Source: JADLBR01 sp964651705
GTDB lineage: Bacteria > Verrucomicrobiota > Verrucomicrobiia > JADLBR01
Assembly (NCBI GenBank): GCA_964651705.1
Contig: CAZYWZ010000020.1
Coordinates: 15,514 to 79,513 of the forward strand
Direction of reading: 5' to 3'
DNA length: 64,000 nucleotides
Part shown: positions 16,280 to 25,601 of the stretch, in pieces
Position numbering within the stretch: the first letter of the stretch is position 1
Layout of the letters: each line of letters begins with the position of its first letter
Translations under genes and position numbers: made by a program
The notes under the pieces: generated by a model
Told to the model about the DNA's origin: nothing
The model's database searches: none
Seen by the model: only the letters and a program-made list of their open reading frames with translations

Positions 16280-19125
16280 TGGGAACCTTCACACATAGGG
16301 CCCTCGGCCTAATCCTGCGCGGCCAGCCGAATACGACAAATCCCGACACCGTCCGCCTCGACTACCGCGATCCGGCAACCTACTCGGCCCTCTGGCTGAA
16401 AGGTCTCGAATTGGGTGAGGTGGAGATCGACGGTCAGGACATCGACCTCACCGATTCCTCGCAGCAGTTTCTCCTCATCGGCAACGATCCGCCGGACGGC
16501 GTCTTCGATACCAAGATTCCCGCTTTGGCTGGCATCAATTTCCGCAGCCACTTCACCGCTACCTCCTGGCTGGCGGCGTGGAAGGTGAAGTTCCCGGAGG
16601 CGAAGGCTGCCATTGCCGTCATCGATCCCCGGCCGGTCGGAATGGCGCAAGGTGCCGCTCGTGCCCTGCAGACCATCCTCGGGGCGCGCGATGCAGCCAA
16701 CCAATCTCTGGTCCCCGGTGCGGCCGTCCTGAACGCGCCAAGCCTGATCGACATCTGCCAATGGCTCGCTGCGGCGAAGAAGGAGACCCGCGACGTCGCC
16801 AAAGACGCGCCCCACCTTCGCGATCTGCTCAGATCCACCATATGGAGCGAGCTGACTTCGGATCGCGAGCAGCACCATGCGCTCAGCAACGTGTTGGGTT
16901 CGTTCCTGCTTCGGGCAGCCGTTGGCGGCAGGAAGGCGGAAGGGGATCTCCAACGGATCCAGCAATGGTTGGACGTTCTTGCGAAAGTCTGCGACGTCGG
17001 GACCGGAACGGCATCCATACGGCACGGCGGCGTGCAATCATGGGTTGAGAGGGAGTTGGGGGAGCAGTTCGAGGAAGCCGTTCTCATCGATGACATGGCT
17101 GAGATCTGGGGCGGCTTCCTTGCGACCTCATTTGGGGGCAACCCGGCGTTCCTGCGCACCACCCGTCCGGGCCAGTTCGCGGATTGTGTGGCAGGTGGCG
17201 AATGGGATCTGACGACGGATGGCCTTTCCGGTCTGCCCGCCCGCTTGGCTAAGGTGATTAGCGAGGGGCGCGAACGGCTCTGCTCCGCCGACATGGTTCC
17301 CAAAGCGAAAGGACAGGACGGGCATGCTGCGTCGAGGGAGCACTTCGTCTTGTTCTTGGATTTGCGGCTGGGATTGGGCGCGGCATTCCACGCTCAACTT
17401 CGAAAAGTCGCCCGCATGCTGCTGGACTCGTCCCGAAATCTTCCCTGGTTCCCGACCGAACAGGACCGGGCCGCGTTCAAGGCTGAGCTTGATGATGAAA
17501 AGGCGGGTGACACCCTTCTTCCCCGCCTCGTCAGCCTGATCGATCCGACACTTCCAGTCGTGATCTTTTCATCGACCCACCACACCGATCTAATCGACCC
17601 ATTTCGCAATTACGGAAACATCATCACCGCTTTTCGCAAGCCGACAATGGCGGGAACGGCAGGAATGCAATGGGAGGTGATCGTCAGTGACCTTCGCGGT
17701 CAATTCCAGTCCGCCATAGAGCAAGCCAGCAGGGTCATGCGCATCCGCCGGGCATTCTCCAAGCTAAATTCCAGCCGACGCAGCCATACGGTTTCCGGGG
17801 GAAACGCCCTGGAGGTTTTCATCGATGAATCATTCTACCGGAAGACGAATGTTTACTCCATCGGTGGTGTGGTGCTTTTGGCCGAATCCCACCGGCGCAT
17901 CCGTGATTTCTGCATGGCCATGGAAGATGAAGGTCTTCACTGGGGACTCTCCCTCAACAACCGGGACAGCCACATCCGAGAGACCCGGCGACTGGTTTGG
18001 AATGGAAAGCGGTTGGAGTGCGCAAGAGGGTGGTCTATTGATCGCGGGTCGCTGCCACAACCCGGCAGTTTTCTAAAAAAATTTGCAGACGACGATGAGC
18101 AGCGCAGCGCATGGAACGAGATTCAAGAGCTTTCTGCGGCGAAGGGCGTCAAGGTTTTCGCCGTCGCACTGGGGACGCCGGTAACGGACCAGATAGGCAG
18201 GGAACTGGGCATTCCATCCCTGCAGGGCGTTGCGAGAGATCAGGCGGACGAGCTGCATAGAGAACTCGCCAAGTCGCTATTGCTTTTGCTCTTCACCGCA
18301 CACCCCGAGGTGTCCGCTGCCTTGCGCGCCCCGAACGCAAGCATCGCGATCGATGTTGGCACACGAACCGCCGTGCCGGAAGACTACGACCGGCGGCACG
18401 AGGAGACCTATCAGAAGTTCGGCCTGGCCTACACCGACCACGGACTCAACAATCCTGCATTGAGAGAGCGTTGCGAAATGTGGAACATGGCACTTGATTG
18501 GGCTCAAGGGCAGAATTGGTGGAATCACGGACAGATCCGAGCCCAAGTCGTTCGCGGTCGGATCGATCCGGACGAGCGCGATCTTTCCGAATGGACCAAC
18601 ACCATGATATGGGATCCTCGACGCAAGATGGTTTCGGTGTCGAGCTATGACGGCCTGAACTACCTGAGGGAGACACTCGCCCGCTTAACCCCAACGCTTT
18701 CGCCGAACATCGTGCGAGCGCGAGGCTGTGCGTTGTTTGACTTTGAGGATACGAGAGATTGGATGGTAAAGCTCTACTGCTTTCCCTGCTTCCCGTATCA
18801 GCCGCATTATCTCGCCGACTGGATTGCACGGTGCGGAGTCCAAGAGACTGGTGACGCAGACCAGAAATGTGCGCTGCAGGAGGCGTTTGCGTCGGGTTTT
18901 CTGACGGATTGGAGTGCATCCATGAAGGAGCTTCTGAACGCCGTCGTGGACTTGGACGGAAGCGACACACTTGAAGGCCTCAGGGCACTGGTGAAGTGGC
19001 TGGAGCGGCGCGGCGATTCGTCGGGCGGATGTCGTGCGACCGATCTCCTCCTGGCTAGGTCCCATGAGACCGCCGTCAAGGCCGACGGGAATATTCTGCG
19101 GGGTCTGTTCGCGGGAATGCCCTGA
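16279..19125 (+). CDS. Receiver domain fused to DUF3800-like (RNase H fold) domain
   Basis: The 948-residue protein shows a receiver-domain signature. FLDLRLG has the phosphoacceptor D361, VVIFSST (431-433) has the switch Ser/Thr, and AFRKP has K454. An insertion lengthens the loop between the first two. After a linker, VFIDESFY at 513-520 and the strand SIGGVVLL match the start of DUF3800 proteins (DESG ... GG). Late segments DFEDTRDW and PHYLADWIA fit the closing part, where an ADLIA-like motif is usual. DUF3800 proteins are thought to have an RNase H fold and occur in defence loci. The N-terminal 340 residues are unrecognised. GTG 16276 is an alternative start. A phospho-controlled nuclease is my inference. 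Confidence 0.6.
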   Translation: MGTFTHRALGLILRGQPNTTNPDTVRLDYRDPATYSALWLKGLELGEVEIDGQDIDLTDSSQQFLLIGNDPPDGVFDTKIPALAGINFRSHFTATSWLAAWKVKFPEAKAAIAVIDPRPVGMAQGAARALQTILGARDAANQSLVPGAAVLNAPSLIDICQWLAAAKKETRDVAKDAPHLRDLLRSTIWSELTSDREQHHALSNVLGSFLLRAAVGGRKAEGDLQRIQQWLDVLAKVCDVGTGTASIRHGGVQSWVERELGEQFEEAVLIDDMAEIWGGFLATSFGGNPAFLRTTRPGQFADCVAGGEWDLTTDGLSGLPARLAKVISEGRERLCSADMVPKAKGQDGHAASREHFVLFLDLRLGLGAAFHAQLRKVARMLLDSSRNLPWFPTEQDRAAFKAELDDEKAGDTLLPRLVSLIDPTLPVVIFSSTHHTDLIDPFRNYGNIITAFRKPTMAGTAGMQWEVIVSDLRGQFQSAIEQASRVMRIRRAFSKLNSSRRSHTVSGGNALEVFIDESFYRKTNVYSIGGVVLLAESHRRIRDFCMAMEDEGLHWGLSLNNRDSHIRETRRLVWNGKRLECARGWSIDRGSLPQPGSFLKKFADDDEQRSAWNEIQELSAAKGVKVFAVALGTPVTDQIGRELGIPSLQGVARDQADELHRELAKSLLLLLFTAHPEVSAALRAPNASIAIDVGTRTAVPEDYDRRHEETYQKFGLAYTDHGLNNPALRERCEMWNMALDWAQGQNWWNHGQIRAQVVRGRIDPDERDLSEWTNTMIWDPRRKMVSVSSYDGLNYLRETLARLTPTLSPNIVRARGCALFDFEDTRDWMVKLYCFPCFPYQPHYLADWIARCGVQETGDADQKCALQEAFASGFLTDWSASMKELLNAVVDLDGSDTLEGLRALVKWLERRGDSSGGCRATDLLLARSHETAVKADGNILRGLFAGMP

Positions 19126-19150
19126 CTTCCTTGCTTCCGTCGTTAAGACG

Positions 19151-19183
19151 ACATCATGTCTTGCGATACGCAAGACATGATGT
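19151..19183. promoter_or_regulatory. Perfect 15-bp inverted repeat, predicted VapBC operator
   Basis: The arm ACATCATGTCTTGCG is followed by a three-base ATA spacer and its exact reverse complement. It ends 11 bp before the antitoxin start. The position and symmetry fit an operator bound by a ribbon-helix-helix antitoxin dimer pair for autoregulation. Confidence 0.75.
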
Positions 19184-19194
19184 ATGCTCAAAGC

Positions 19195-19437
19195 ATGAGC
19201 ACCTCAACACTGACGATTCGGATCCCCAAACAGCAGCGTGAGGCTCTGAAGAAGTCGGCCAAGAGCCTCAAGAAGACGGAGTCCGAATACATCCGGGATC
19301 TGCTGCAGCGCGATCTGGATTCCCGTCCCTTTCGCGAGCGGATCGGCGCCCTGATGGGCAGCCTCGATTCCGCGCAGACCATCGGGGAATCTCACCCCCT
19401 GAAGGACCTGATCCGGGAGAGAAACTGGCGCAAATGA
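19195..19437 (+). CDS. vapB: Ribbon-helix-helix antitoxin, VapB type
   Basis: The 80-residue protein begins with a TLTIRIPKQQ strand followed by two helices (REALKKSAKSL and SEYIRDLLQRDL), the ribbon-helix-helix layout of CopG/VapB antitoxins. The C-terminal half is likely the toxin-binding tail. It starts at ATG 19195 just after a perfect inverted repeat. Its stop overlaps the toxin start (ATGA). It should bind and neutralise the toxin and repress its own operon. Confidence 0.8.
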   Translation: MSTSTLTIRIPKQQREALKKSAKSLKKTESEYIRDLLQRDLDSRPFRERIGALMGSLDSAQTIGESHPLKDLIRERNWRK

Positions 19438-19865
19438 GCCTCCTGCTTCTCGACACCGGGCCGATCGTGGCGCTCCTCGACCGACGCGACACCCACCACA
19501 AGTGGGTGTCGAAGCGATTTGGCGATGCTGTCGGGCGGTTCCTCACAACGGGCCCCGTCGTGACCGAGGCCGCGTTCTTCTTGCAGGATGTCAGAGATGG
19601 CATGGCGCGCCTGTTCGACCTGCTCGCAAGTCCGGGAATCGAGATCTGCGACAGCTTCAGGTCATCCAGACTCCGGGCCGCAGCGGCACTCATGCAGCGA
19701 TACGCGGATACGCCGATGGATTTCGCCGACGCCACGCTCGTCGTTCTCGCGGACGAACTGGAAGTGAACCGGGTCATCACCCTCGATGAGCGGGGCTTCC
19801 GGACCTACCGCCACGGCCGGGGGCGGGCCTTCCAGTTGGTCCTGCAAGACGGGGAGGGAGCATGA
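19434..19865 (+). CDS. vapC: PIN-domain toxin, VapC type ribonuclease
   Basis: The 143-residue protein has the PIN-domain acidic set: LLDTGPIVALLD at the N-terminus (first aspartate at 7), VVTEAAFFL with the next glutamate near 46, and MDFADATLV near 99-107 with the later aspartates. Length and fold fit VapC toxins, which cut specific RNAs, often tRNA or rRNA. It is coupled to the antitoxin gene by overlapping stop and start. Such modules often stabilise mobile islands. Confidence 0.85.
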   Translation: MSLLLLDTGPIVALLDRRDTHHKWVSKRFGDAVGRFLTTGPVVTEAAFFLQDVRDGMARLFDLLASPGIEICDSFRSSRLRAAAALMQRYADTPMDFADATLVVLADELEVNRVITLDERGFRTYRHGRGRAFQLVLQDGEGA

Positions 19866-19884
19866 TTGCCTCGCGCGAGACCTG

Positions 19885-20640
19885 ATGTGTCATTCTTCCT
19901 CCATTCCCGTATCATGGCTTTCCCATCCGCCACAGACCCTGGTGGTCGGTGAAGGGCCGTATGCCCGGGCGCTGAGGCTGGTTCTTGGAGCCGCCATCAT
20001 TGGAGCGGATGATCTTTCCGTTGGTATCCGCGAACCGGAAGAGGGCGGTTCGCCGCTCGTTCTTCGCGATCTTGAGCGTGTCTTGATCGTGGCGGCCGCC
20101 TCCCAGTCCGCCGCAGATCTCGTGAGTTGCCACGACGCGCTCTGGCGATGGATCAAAGAGCTGAGCCCGGCGGGAGAGCAGCACGAGGGCGCCATTCTCT
20201 TCGCGCTTCCGCACTCTTCAGGCAACGCTTTCGCTGAATCGCTCGCGGTGGGCCTGGGCATTGAGAAACTCGAACCCGAGGAGGGGTTGGCGGTCGCCCG
20301 AATGGGGGATTCTCTGGAATCCCTATGCCGAGTGCTGTCGGCGATACGCCCCTGCGATTTGCCTCCGCTTCGCGCCCGGCAGGCGGGGAACGCTCGGCAC
20401 ACGGCGATCCGGCAATTGATCGAGGCCGCCACAGTAGAGGATCTTGATCAGGCGGCACGAAATGCCGCCGAGTGCTTCTCGGGACAGGAATACCATTTCG
20501 ACCTGTTCTGCCGCCCGCCGAGCCATCGAAACGGCAATCAGCTTCGGCAATGGCTCCGCACCTCCGTGACCGCAGGGGTCACGCCAGAATCGGCGGAGAC
20601 TGCACGAAACAACCTCGCGGAATGGATCAGAACTGAATAG
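19885..20640 (+). CDS. Unknown protein upstream of a response regulator
   Basis: From ATG 19885 the protein has 251 residues. Early residues form a TLVVGEGPYARALRLVLGA strand-loop-helix that looks like the start of a Rossmann-type nucleotide or Toprim-like fold, but later motifs are not decisive. No membrane segment is visible. The start is uncertain because the ribosome site is poor. It precedes the receiver protein by about 100 bp on the same strand, and may be its partner. Confidence 0.45.
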   Translation: MCHSSSIPVSWLSHPPQTLVVGEGPYARALRLVLGAAIIGADDLSVGIREPEEGGSPLVLRDLERVLIVAAASQSAADLVSCHDALWRWIKELSPAGEQHEGAILFALPHSSGNAFAESLAVGLGIEKLEPEEGLAVARMGDSLESLCRVLSAIRPCDLPPLRARQAGNARHTAIRQLIEAATVEDLDQAARNAAECFSGQEYHFDLFCRPPSHRNGNQLRQWLRTSVTAGVTPESAETARNNLAEWIRTE

Positions 20641-20739
20641 GATGAAATCTCGTGCAAAGCACGCCAACGACGCGAAGCAATGGAATCCTGTATTCTCCTT
20701 TGCGTTCTCCGCGAGCTTCGCGCGGACCCGCTCTTACCG

Positions 20740-22029
20740 ATGCCCTCGCTTCGCATATTGATCGTTGAAGACGATCCGGCGCTCCTCCAAGTCTTGGAAG
20801 GAGCCTATCGGAGTGTCTTCCAGCGTCACGGTTATGAGCCTGCCATCGAGGCGGCCGAGACGGTTGCCGATGCGCGTCAGAAAGCGAAAGCTGCAAGGGG
20901 AAACGCCTACGATTTCGTCTCTCTCGACGTCAACCTCGGTGACAAAAACCTCACCGGGTTGGATGTGCTCGATACCCTGAAGCGATTCCGTTCAGCATGG
21001 ATGGTTGCGCTCCTGACCGGCGTCGAAACGGATGCCGGCCTCGACAAGGCGGTCGGCAAGGCAAAAGGGGACGACCTTCGCCGCAGTTTGCGCCGGGACG
21101 CTTTCGCGCGGTTTCCCGCAGAGCGCCTGATCGTGGTTGAAAAACCTTCGCCATCTCTGCCTGAGAGTGAAGCTGCCAAGCTGCTCGCCAACCGGATCGA
21201 GCAGATCGCGCTGGTCTTCGAGGAGGTAGGACGGATGCGCTACGTCTTCCGACCGATTGAGGTGACCAGCCTCGAGCGGATTCCCCGAGCCAAAGCCAGT
21301 AAGAGTCCACGAAAATTTATCGAAACGTCCGCCCTGCACTGGCAGATCCGGTTCGATTGCGGGGAGATTCGGACACTGCCGAACCTGTCCGGGTTCAGGA
21401 CCCTCCACTACCTGCTATCGCGCGACCGGAACACTTCGGTGACCCCCGAGGAAGCCCTCGCCATCGAGCCAAAAACGGAGAAGAGTGCCCCGTCTCCAGG
21501 ACGGGGGGAAGATCCCGTCGCTGCCTATTTCGGCGCTCAAGGAATCGCCTGGGAGGGATTGTCTCAGGCGGAGCAGGACAAGCTGATCCGAGCGGCGCTC
21601 TCCTTGAAATTCAATCGATACCGGGAGCTGCGCGAACTCCAGGACCAGGAGGATCTGTCCACCGCCGAGGAGTCGGAGCTTGGGCGCATCATGCGAGAAC
21701 TCGGCCCACTGGCGGATGCCGCTGAGACCGCCTACCAGCGCATGAAACCGGATGCACGCAGCCCCGCGGTGCCCAGCGATATCGCTCCCGCCAGTCTCGC
21801 GCAAAACGACCTTCACGTCGGCGGGGCCAGCTACGACAAACTTGGCGCGGATCGCAAAGGCAAGGACTCGCCCGCCGCCGCCCTCTTCCGCGCCCGAATG
21901 AAACGCGTCAAGGACTGCCTCCGCGAAAATGGCTTCGCCGACATGGCCCAGCACCTCGAAGACTACGTCATGTCCACAGGCGCCAATTGGAGCTACAACC
22001 CGCCCGAAGGAGTCGAGTGGACCGTATAA
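20740..22029 (+). CDS. Response regulator with C-terminal winged-helix-like domain
   Basis: The start at ATG 20740 gives 429 residues. The receiver domain opens with LRILIVEDDP and has D63 in SLDVNLG, T93 in LLTGV and K135 in VVEKP. The gap from T93 to K135 is longer than usual, an insertion of about 20 residues. At about 208-245 a LHWQIRFDCGEIRTL ... GFRTLHYLLSR segment resembles the winged-helix-like module (W.I.F.G ... GL.YL..LL) found in bacterial regulators. The C-terminus carries charged helices. It lacks a dedicated sensor kinase gene next to it. An ATG at 20680 is an alternative start. Confidence 0.65.
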   Translation: MPSLRILIVEDDPALLQVLEGAYRSVFQRHGYEPAIEAAETVADARQKAKAARGNAYDFVSLDVNLGDKNLTGLDVLDTLKRFRSAWMVALLTGVETDAGLDKAVGKAKGDDLRRSLRRDAFARFPAERLIVVEKPSPSLPESEAAKLLANRIEQIALVFEEVGRMRYVFRPIEVTSLERIPRAKASKSPRKFIETSALHWQIRFDCGEIRTLPNLSGFRTLHYLLSRDRNTSVTPEEALAIEPKTEKSAPSPGRGEDPVAAYFGAQGIAWEGLSQAEQDKLIRAALSLKFNRYRELRELQDQEDLSTAEESELGRIMRELGPLADAAETAYQRMKPDARSPAVPSDIAPASLAQNDLHVGGASYDKLGADRKGKDSPAAALFRARMKRVKDCLRENGFADMAQHLEDYVMSTGANWSYNPPEGVEWTV

Positions 22030-22192
22030 TCCACCAGCAGGCGCGAAAACAAGATTTCGTGGTTTCAGAAAGGAGCGGTGGACGAACGCGCTCCCTGAGG
22101 TTCCTTCAGAATTCGCAGTGCATCACATGCTCACGGTATCCGAGCAACTCAACACTTCTCCAGAACAATTCACTACCCGTGGGCGTTAGTTG

Positions 22193-23137
22193 ATGGACGA
22201 ATTTCCAGTTGGCGTGCGTCGCGTTCTTGGCGGGTGTGAGATCTGCCTGCGCGCCATCCCATCAGATGAATTCATCGATCCATTTTGCGACGCAACCGTC
22301 ATGCGCCACGAGGCGAGGTCGCCTGGCCGCTTGCAAATGATGACAAATGAGCAGTTGATGGACTTCGCGGCGGCACGGGTAACCCCGGCTCCGGCCGGCA
22401 TGCTCTTTCACACAGCACGCTGCGGTTCGACGCTCGTCGCCAACGCCCTGAAGTGTGTCAAGGATGTTTTGGTTTACTCTGAGCCCTCATTCCTCAACGG
22501 GCTATTATATCCTCCATTGAAGTGGAAACGTAGCGAGACCGTTGGGCTGCTTCGCGTGTTTTGCAAGATGCTGGCATCGCATGCGAAAAAGTCTATCGTG
22601 CTTAAAATGCGAAGCTGGAACACCATTTTCATAGAATACTTCATCGCCGCCTTCCCCGAAACTCCCTGGCTCTTCCTCGCCCGCGAACCCATTGAAGTCG
22701 CTGTATCGGTCCTCAGAAAACCGCCCACGTGGCTTCGCTCCTATGGAACGAAGGGCAACCCCTTTCTGGCCTTCACGGACAACGCTCAGTCCTGCAGGGA
22801 GGAATACATTGCACAAATCCTCCGACGTTTCCTTGATACCGTCACTTCGTTGCGCTCGGGTCGCGGCATTGCGGTCGATTATAGCGACCTGCCCGAGGCC
22901 ATTACCACTCGCATATTGGACCATTTTGCCATCTCTCCCTCAGTCGCCGAAGCGATGTCGATGGAAACCACATTTCAATGGTATTCAAAAGCATTCCCGG
23001 CGGAGATGCGGTCTTTCAGGCCGGATGGTCCAGCGAAACGCGCTGCCGCCTCTTCAAATTTGGTAGAGGCTTTAAGCCGACTCACACAACCCAGCTACCA
23101 AAGTCTGTTGTTATCATCCCTCCGACATCAATCATGA
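22193..23137 (+). CDS. Sulfotransferase-like P-loop protein
   Basis: The 314-residue protein has FHTARCGSTLVANAL near residues 68-82, the 5'-phosphosulfate-binding loop of sulfotransferases, followed by YSEPSFLNGLL. A second region, LFLAREPIEVAVSVLR near 160-175, matches the 3'-phosphate-binding segment (RxPxxxxxS-like). It starts at ATG 22193. Its stop overlaps the start of the S-adenosylmethionine synthetase gene, so the two are coupled. In other bacteria proteins of this branch often lie beside HprK-like kinases, as here. The acceptor molecule is unknown. Confidence 0.72.
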   Translation: MDEFPVGVRRVLGGCEICLRAIPSDEFIDPFCDATVMRHEARSPGRLQMMTNEQLMDFAAARVTPAPAGMLFHTARCGSTLVANALKCVKDVLVYSEPSFLNGLLYPPLKWKRSETVGLLRVFCKMLASHAKKSIVLKMRSWNTIFIEYFIAAFPETPWLFLAREPIEVAVSVLRKPPTWLRSYGTKGNPFLAFTDNAQSCREEYIAQILRRFLDTVTSLRSGRGIAVDYSDLPEAITTRILDHFAISPSVAEAMSMETTFQWYSKAFPAEMRSFRPDGPAKRAAASSNLVEALSRLTQPSYQSLLLSSLRHQS

Positions 23138-24381
23138 AAGCGATTACATATAGCCGTGTGGAGCACGTATCTCCAGCGAATCTCCCGGTCGAAATCGTCG
23201 AGCGCAAGGGCGCCGGGCATCCCGACACACTATCCGACGCCTTGGCCGAACATTTGTCGTTGGCCTACTCAAACTACTGCCTTGAACATTTCGGGGCGAT
23301 TTTGCGGCATCAATTCGACAAGACCGCGATCATGTGCGGTCGCGCGCGTGTGGCTTTCGGAGGCGGCGAGATCCTCGATCCCATTCGAATTCTCTTGAAC
23401 GGGCGCGCTTCTGGCAGGCTGGGGGATTGCGAGATTCCGCTGCGAGAGATCCTTATCGCAGCGACGCAGGAGTTTTTCCGCCTTCGCTTCCCGATGCTCA
23501 ACCCAATGAACGATCTACGAATCCTCTTCGAAGTGCGCAGCGGCAACAACTGCACGACGGGCGGCATCCATGGCGATGGCACAGCCGCCGAGGCGCCCAT
23601 CCATTTCAGGTTCAATCCCAGAACCTTAGCGGATCTTCCGGAGACGCGCAGACTGGAGGCAAACGACACATCGTTGGCTTGCGGCTGGGGACCCTACACG
23701 GACCTAGAGCGAACGGTTCTCGCCATAGACAGCGAACTAACCTCGGACGCAGGAAGGAAGCTTCGTCCGTGGCTGGGAAGCGACATCAAGATCCTGGCCT
23801 CGCGTCACGTATCCACAGTGTCGTGTGTGATCGCGGTCCCGATTCTGTCATCTTTTACTCCAACCCCTGAAATCTACTTCGAGCGTGTGGCCGAATTGAA
23901 GGATGCGGTCCGTGCACTGTGGGAAAGATCATGTGGTCTCACTCTGAAGGAATTGGTCGTCAATTCTGGAGATGACCTAGCGGCAAGGAAACTCTATATG
24001 AATTTCACAGGATCCTCGATCGAGTCGGGTGATGAGGGCATGGTCGGCCGGGGCAACCGGATCGGCGGTCTGATCGCTCCGTTTCGCCCCACCACGATGG
24101 AGGGCATCGGCGGGAAAAATCCACGATACCACGTTGGCAAAGTATATTCAGCGGCGGCCTGGGACATCTCTATGAGGATTTCATCCAACCTGGGCCTCGG
24201 GAATAATGTTCTACTGATCAATAGAATGGCCGAACCTCTCGACACGCCATGGCGCGCCTTTTTAGAGACGGAGTCGGACGATCTGGATCAAAACGCGGCA
24301 AATGCGGTGTTCGAGCAAGTTCTTTCCGATCTTCCCGGGGTCACGAATCGGATTTTGAAGCGCGCATATCCCTTTTTCTAA
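23134..24381 (+). CDS. Archaeal-type S-adenosylmethionine synthetase
   Basis: The 415-residue protein carries VERKGAGHPDTLSDALAEHL near the N-terminus and FGGGEILDPIRILLNGRA. Both are hallmarks of the archaeal methionine adenosyltransferase family (AdoMet_Synthase), which is distinct from bacterial MetK. The central GGIHGDGTAA and the later GDEGMVGRGNRIGGLI block fit the same family. It makes S-adenosylmethionine from methionine and ATP. Having an archaeal-type enzyme in an accessory operon suggests a dedicated local supply for methyl or radical chemistry. It overlaps the sulfotransferase gene and touches the kinase gene. Confidence 0.85.
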   Translation: MKAITYSRVEHVSPANLPVEIVERKGAGHPDTLSDALAEHLSLAYSNYCLEHFGAILRHQFDKTAIMCGRARVAFGGGEILDPIRILLNGRASGRLGDCEIPLREILIAATQEFFRLRFPMLNPMNDLRILFEVRSGNNCTTGGIHGDGTAAEAPIHFRFNPRTLADLPETRRLEANDTSLACGWGPYTDLERTVLAIDSELTSDAGRKLRPWLGSDIKILASRHVSTVSCVIAVPILSSFTPTPEIYFERVAELKDAVRALWERSCGLTLKELVVNSGDDLAARKLYMNFTGSSIESGDEGMVGRGNRIGGLIAPFRPTTMEGIGGKNPRYHVGKVYSAAAWDISMRISSNLGLGNNVLLINRMAEPLDTPWRAFLETESDDLDQNAANAVFEQVLSDLPGVTNRILKRAYPFF

Positions 24382-25601
24382 TGTCCGACTCCCCTCAGAG
24401 CGCCTTGAGCATTTGCAGGGATGGCGCGGTCGTTAATGTCTTTTGCGACCCAGGCACTGGAGAGTGGCTCCGGGACCGGATTAGGATTTACTTTGATGTT
24501 CGGGAGCCTGCCAAAGGCTGCGATTTGTGGATGATTCATGATAGTCGCCGGAATGCCCCGGATGGCAAGTGGAGGCCTTATCAACGGGCTGGCTCGAATG
24601 GCGAATATTGCAGGTTCCTTGTAGACATGGATCGACGCTGGTTGGTTGTGGAGCACGACGACCCAAGTTGGCGACGCATTTTCATCCTTCGGATGGTCAG
24701 AAACATCATCCGCTGGGAACTCTTTAGCCGGGGTGCCGTTTTCCTTCACGCATCCTGCGTCGAAAGAGATGGGATCGGCGTGGCGCTCGCGGGCGGAAGC
24801 CGGAGCGGAAAGAGCACCACGGTATCCAGCCTCATCGAATCGCGTGAATGGGGCTATGTGACAGATGACGACCTGTGTGTCCTGCCAGATCCGGAGGGAA
24901 AGCTAATTGCATCTGGATGGCCCGGCTGCCTACGTATGCGGCGGCGAATGGCGCTGAATTTTCCGATCCTGAGGGATTCCATCGGCGGCTTCGGTCACCC
25001 GGCAAACTCATTAGAGGGTGCGCTCCCACCGGATATCGGTCTAGTCAGAGTGTTCCCAGAGGAGCTCTCCCGGGCTTATGGCTGTCGGCAGGCGTCCGCG
25101 GCGGAACTGGGGCTTGCCATTTGGCTAGATTGGGGGAATTCGATTCGCGCCACAAAGATTGGCAAAGATAGGGCACTGGATCTATTTTTGTCGTCTTGGG
25201 ACATCTTGCCAGAGCGAAAACCTGGGGTACGCCCCGATCCGAAAGGCGGTAGCCAACAAGATTGGTCCCGACTTGTTTTCGATCCGTTCCTGCTCGCTGC
25301 CTATGGTATCCCGGACCTGGCGCGCCATCACGCTTTGATTGAGCGAATGGCCCGTGAAATCGAATGCGTTGAGCTTACCCATGCCGGCTTATCCACAGAT
25401 TTAATAACCAGAATTAAATCTTTGGTTGGATCGACACGAGCCAGCCCCTCGAGAGTCTCCAAAGGGGGATCGGCGCTGGCCCCAGTGCGCCTTTTTGATG
25501 TCACATCGCGATTGATTGGGTCCACAACAATTCCGCCGGAGCGCGTTTTAATGGACGGCACAACCTATCGCAACAAGGAATCCAGCCCATCCTCGGGATG
25601 A
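24381..25601 (+). CDS. HprK-like P-loop kinase
   Basis: The start at ATG 24381 immediately follows the synthetase stop and gives 406 residues. LAGGSRSGKST near 134-144 is the P-loop, preceded by FLHASCVERDGIGVAL, and a VTDDDLCVL strand follows, as in HPr kinase-related proteins. The first 100 residues form a separate domain. Such kinases recur near sulfotransferases and in some peptide natural-product loci, where they phosphorylate products or precursors. The substrate here is unknown. Its 3' end overlaps the convergent minus-strand gene by 37 bp. Confidence 0.7.
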   Translation: MSDSPQSALSICRDGAVVNVFCDPGTGEWLRDRIRIYFDVREPAKGCDLWMIHDSRRNAPDGKWRPYQRAGSNGEYCRFLVDMDRRWLVVEHDDPSWRRIFILRMVRNIIRWELFSRGAVFLHASCVERDGIGVALAGGSRSGKSTTVSSLIESREWGYVTDDDLCVLPDPEGKLIASGWPGCLRMRRRMALNFPILRDSIGGFGHPANSLEGALPPDIGLVRVFPEELSRAYGCRQASAAELGLAIWLDWGNSIRATKIGKDRALDLFLSSWDILPERKPGVRPDPKGGSQQDWSRLVFDPFLLAAYGIPDLARHHALIERMAREIECVELTHAGLSTDLITRIKSLVGSTRASPSRVSKGGSALAPVRLFDVTSRLIGSTTIPPERVLMDGTTYRNKESSPSSG

